Assembly: GCA_041674745.1 (NCBI GenBank)
Contig: JBAYVD010000002.1
Coordinates: forward strand, 1 to 64,000
DNA: 64,000 nt
Direction of reading: 5' to 3'
DNA from: UBA2040 sp041674745
GTDB taxonomy: Bacteria; Bacteroidota; Bacteroidia; Flavobacteriales_D; Crocinitomicaceae
The number at the start of each line of letters is the position of its first letter. Position 1 is the stretch's first letter. The notes beneath the pieces are model-generated. The model ran no database searches. It was not told the DNA's origin and worked only from the letters and a program-made list of their open reading frames with translations. This document shows, piece after piece, positions 61,963-64,000 of this stretch. The position numbers were made by a program, and so were the translations under genes.

Positions 61963-62541
61963 ATGAGAAAATCACGCTTACTAATTGTTGGTATTTTAAG
62001 TAGTTTGTTTTTAATGACGGCTTGTGGAGGCGATAAAAAGGACGATTCCACAAAAGTGAAAATGTCAAAAGAAGAATTGAAATCATCGATTAAAATCATG
62101 GAAGATTCTTTGAAACTTTTGCAATCTTCCAAATTGCCCATCGAAAATCTACACCGCATGGAATTGGTGAATCGATTACTGGCTTTTTATCGAAATTATC
62201 CAGAAGACAGTTATTCAGCCACTTGTTTGGATGATGTTCACATGATTTATTCGGGAATGGGGGTCCATGATTTGTCTATTACATATGCAGATACCTTGCT
62301 ATCGAAATACCCGAAATATGAAAATCGCGCGATGATTTTGGAATCACAAGGTTCCAACTACGACATTTTTACTTCGCCAAGGGATTCATCTAAGGTTCGT
62401 TATTATTACGAGCTTTTGTTAAAGGAAAATCCAAATATGGACAAAGAGAAACAGACGGGTATTCGCGAACGTTTGGCCAATAACAACCTTACATTTGACG
62501 AATACATCAACAAGAAAATTAAAGACATGGCCTTGAAATAG
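61963..62541 (+). CDS. Lipoprotein with helical repeats
   Basis: This 192-aa lipoprotein has lipobox FLMTACGG with Cys about 21. The mature part is helical with TPR-like spacing (LLAFYRNYPEDSYSATCLDD; YADTLLSKYPKYENRAM; YYELLLKENPNM). It is cotranscribed with def, but a functional link is not obvious. Confidence 0.78.
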   Translation: MRKSRLLIVGILSSLFLMTACGGDKKDDSTKVKMSKEELKSSIKIMEDSLKLLQSSKLPIENLHRMELVNRLLAFYRNYPEDSYSATCLDDVHMIYSGMGVHDLSITYADTLLSKYPKYENRAMILESQGSNYDIFTSPRDSSKVRYYYELLLKENPNMDKEKQTGIRERLANNNLTFDEYINKKIKDMALK

Positions 62542-62630
62542 TCTTGGTTTTTGTCTTGAATTCAATGTTTTGCAAAAAAACCGTGTTGTTAATACTTTGT
62601 TAAAGGCGAATCATCCGATTAAAATGCGCT

Positions 62631-62638
62631 TATCTTTG
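62631..62638 (+). promoter_or_regulatory. -7 box for the DUF1573 gene
   Basis: TATCTTTG matches TAnnTTTG and ends 36 nt before the ATG at 62675. Confidence 0.6.
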
Positions 62639-62674
62639 GAAACAGGATTATTAATAACTATAAAAAATTATAAA

Positions 62675-63112
62675 ATGAAAAAATTGTTCTTATCCATGGT
62701 TGTTACAGCCATCACATTCATGTCTTTCACTGCTTTCGCTCAACCGGAAAGTGGAGCTAAAATCGATTTCAAAAAAGAAACACACGATTATGGCAATGTA
62801 AAATACGGTGGTGACGGATCTTGTACATTCGAATTTACCAACACAGGAAACGCTCCTTTGATCATTTCAAACGCGAAAGGTTCATGTGGTTGCACAGTTC
62901 CAGCTTGGCCGAAAGAGCCAATAGCTCCAGGTGCTAAAGGGGTAATTACGGTGAAATACGATACAAAACGTGCGGGTGCGATTAACAAAAGTGTAACAAT
63001 CACGTCAAATGCAATCAACGAACCAACGAAAGTTGTTCGAATCAAAGGTACAGTTTTGCCAGCTCCTGAAACAGGATCTCCAGTGAATACTTCTGGTGCG
63101 CCAGCAAACTAA
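62675..63112 (+). CDS. DUF1573 secreted protein
   Basis: The 145-aa protein has a signal peptide (LFLSMVVTAITFMSFTAFAQ). The DUF1573 Ig-like domain carries the marks FKKETHDYGNVKYGGDGSCTFEFTN, here in part as HDYGNVKYGG, and SNAKGSCGCTVPAWPKEPIAPG, here in part as GSCGCTVPAW, then VKYDTKRAG and ITSNA. The domain is common in Bacteroidota, with unknown role. The ATG at 62675 is chosen because it starts the signal peptide. Confidence 0.85.
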   Translation: MKKLFLSMVVTAITFMSFTAFAQPESGAKIDFKKETHDYGNVKYGGDGSCTFEFTNTGNAPLIISNAKGSCGCTVPAWPKEPIAPGAKGVITVKYDTKRAGAINKSVTITSNAINEPTKVVRIKGTVLPAPETGSPVNTSGAPAN

Positions 63113-63145
63113 AAAAGGCTATTTCGCGATCATATAATAGCATTG

Positions 63146-63182
63146 ATCCCGTCCTGAATTCATTTTCTTGGCGGGATTTTTC
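63146..63182 (+). terminator. Terminator after the DUF1573 gene
   Basis: ATCCCG (63146-63151) pairs with CGGGAT (63172-63177), followed by a T run. The loop is about 20 nt. Confidence 0.6.
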
Positions 63183-63246
63183 TTGTTCCATATTTTTTTC
63201 ATGAGATTGCTTTGCAAGTGTTTAGGCAGTTTTAGGATTTTTAAAC

Positions 63247-63254
63247 TACCTTTG
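63247..63254 (+). promoter_or_regulatory. -7 box for the last gene
   Basis: TACCTTTG matches TAnnTTTG and ends 23 nt before the ATG at 63278. Confidence 0.55.
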
Positions 63255-63277
63255 CCGATTATTAATCAAAATTTAAC

Positions 63278-64000
63278 ATGAAAAAGAGTTTATTATTAAT
63301 GCTTTTGACATTTTCAACTGCATGTTTTTCCCAGTCTATTGAGCAAGAACCCGTAACATTTGAATCTGAGCGTTTGCCATTGCATCCTATCGCAGGTTTG
63401 GAAGGTTACTCTTTTTCAGTAGAAACACCTTACAAAGCCAATAATGATGCATTAATAGAGGAGGCGAAAGCTAAATTTGATACGGAAGTTGCGAATTACC
63501 CGAACAAAGTAGCGGAATCGGAAGTTTTGCATGAAAAAGCGCTTGCTCAATACGAAGAAGATGTCGTGAAAGCGAGGGAAAATTATAAAATTCAAGCAGA
63601 CGAATATGATAAATTGTCAGCCGTTGAGAAAATTGCATTAAAAGCAAAAGCTCCTGTCTTGAATTTGCCAAGTAAACCAAATTATTACAAACCACAGATG
63701 CCGGTTTACACCGCACCGAACACCTCTAATATTATCACATTTGATCCTTTAGTTTTGGCGGGTTCTTATTTGAAATTAGCTGGTTACAACAAGGCTACTT
63801 CAGGTAATATTATGGTTGGAAAAGTAATTTTGAATGAATTTCAATCGGAAGCACCTGAGCGTAAGTTTACGGAGAAAAAAGTGTACAACACGACTTCAAA
63901 AACGTACGAAATGCAAAAAACATACTATTACATCACCAAATACAATCGACCAACTTACTTGATTTTGCAAGTAGGAAATGAAATCTTATTTGAAGGTATG
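63278..64000 (+). CDS. Secreted protein, 3' end beyond window
   Basis: The open frame of 241 codons has no stop before the window end. A signal peptide (SLLLMLLTFSTACFSQ) is followed by a polar part, then a coiled-coil-like stretch near 48-100 (EEAKAKFDTEVANYPNKVAE, YEEDVVKARENYKIQADEY). A later region (FDPLVLAGSYLKLAGYNKA) is more globular. I recognise no domain. It looks like a real exported protein of a Bacteroidota-specific kind. Confidence 0.75.
   Translation, partial: MKKSLLLMLLTFSTACFSQSIEQEPVTFESERLPLHPIAGLEGYSFSVETPYKANNDALIEEAKAKFDTEVANYPNKVAESEVLHEKALAQYEEDVVKARENYKIQADEYDKLSAVEKIALKAKAPVLNLPSKPNYYKPQMPVYTAPNTSNIITFDPLVLAGSYLKLAGYNKATSGNIMVGKVILNEFQSEAPERKFTEKKVYNTTSKTYEMQKTYYYITKYNRPTYLILQVGNEILFEGM

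Overview
The window comes from a Bacteroidota genome, most likely Flavobacteriales close to Fluviicola or other Crocinitomicaceae. The evidence is two cell-surface proteins with type IX secretion (T9SS) C-terminal sorting domains, many promoters with the Bacteroidota -7 box TAnnTTTG, an UpxY/NusG-type antiterminator at the head of a polysaccharide locus, and DUF1573 and DUF5723 family proteins. The family name is an inference. No rRNA, tRNA, CRISPR array, prophage or insertion sequence was found.

Region 1 (about 0.6-28.7 kb, minus strand) is a Wzx/Wzy-type capsule or exopolysaccharide locus. In transcription order it carries an UpxY-like regulator, a UDP-HexNAcA pathway (4-epimerase, 6-dehydrogenase, SDR, Gfo/Idh oxidoreductase), a flippase, an acetyltransferase, glycosyltransferases, a polymerase, a three-gene sugar amidation module (HisF-like, HisH-like, WbpG-like), a bi-domain oxidoreductase, WecB, a heparinase-like lyase, a WbuB-like transferase, a WecA/MraY-like initiating transferase, and the Wza/Wzc export pair. 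The block at 14-20.6 kb is visibly AT-richer than its flanks. Two transcription units of this locus start with the same roughly 150-nt leader architecture.

Region 2 (27-44.3 kb) holds ordinary genes between repeat-rich spacers: an orphan helical protein, an O-methyltransferase, a TauE/SafE permease, a large T9SS protein, the threonine aldolase operon, a CYTH protein, a FemAB/GNAT-like protein, a WbpM/CapD-type sugar enzyme with a thioesterase, a MORN/YwqK protein, and rsmE-holA-pepT.

Region 3 (44.7-51.9 kb) has a cydA-cydB-sulfide:quinone oxidoreductase operon ending in two very small, previously uncalled ORFs, a second T9SS protein followed by an orphan sorting-domain remnant, and ndk.

Region 4 (52-56 kb) is a TroABCD-like manganese/zinc/iron ABC transporter. 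One permease carries a fused DtxR/MntR-type repressor domain, and a DtxR-like palindrome overlaps the operon promoter.

Region 5 (56-64 kb) holds a DUF5723 protein, the TPR-nth-nudix operon, dapD, ruvX, def, a lipoprotein, a DUF1573 protein and a partial secreted protein cut by the window end.

The spacers in the first 45 kb are filled by several families of short interspersed repeats. From about 45 kb onward the spacers are short and nearly repeat-free.
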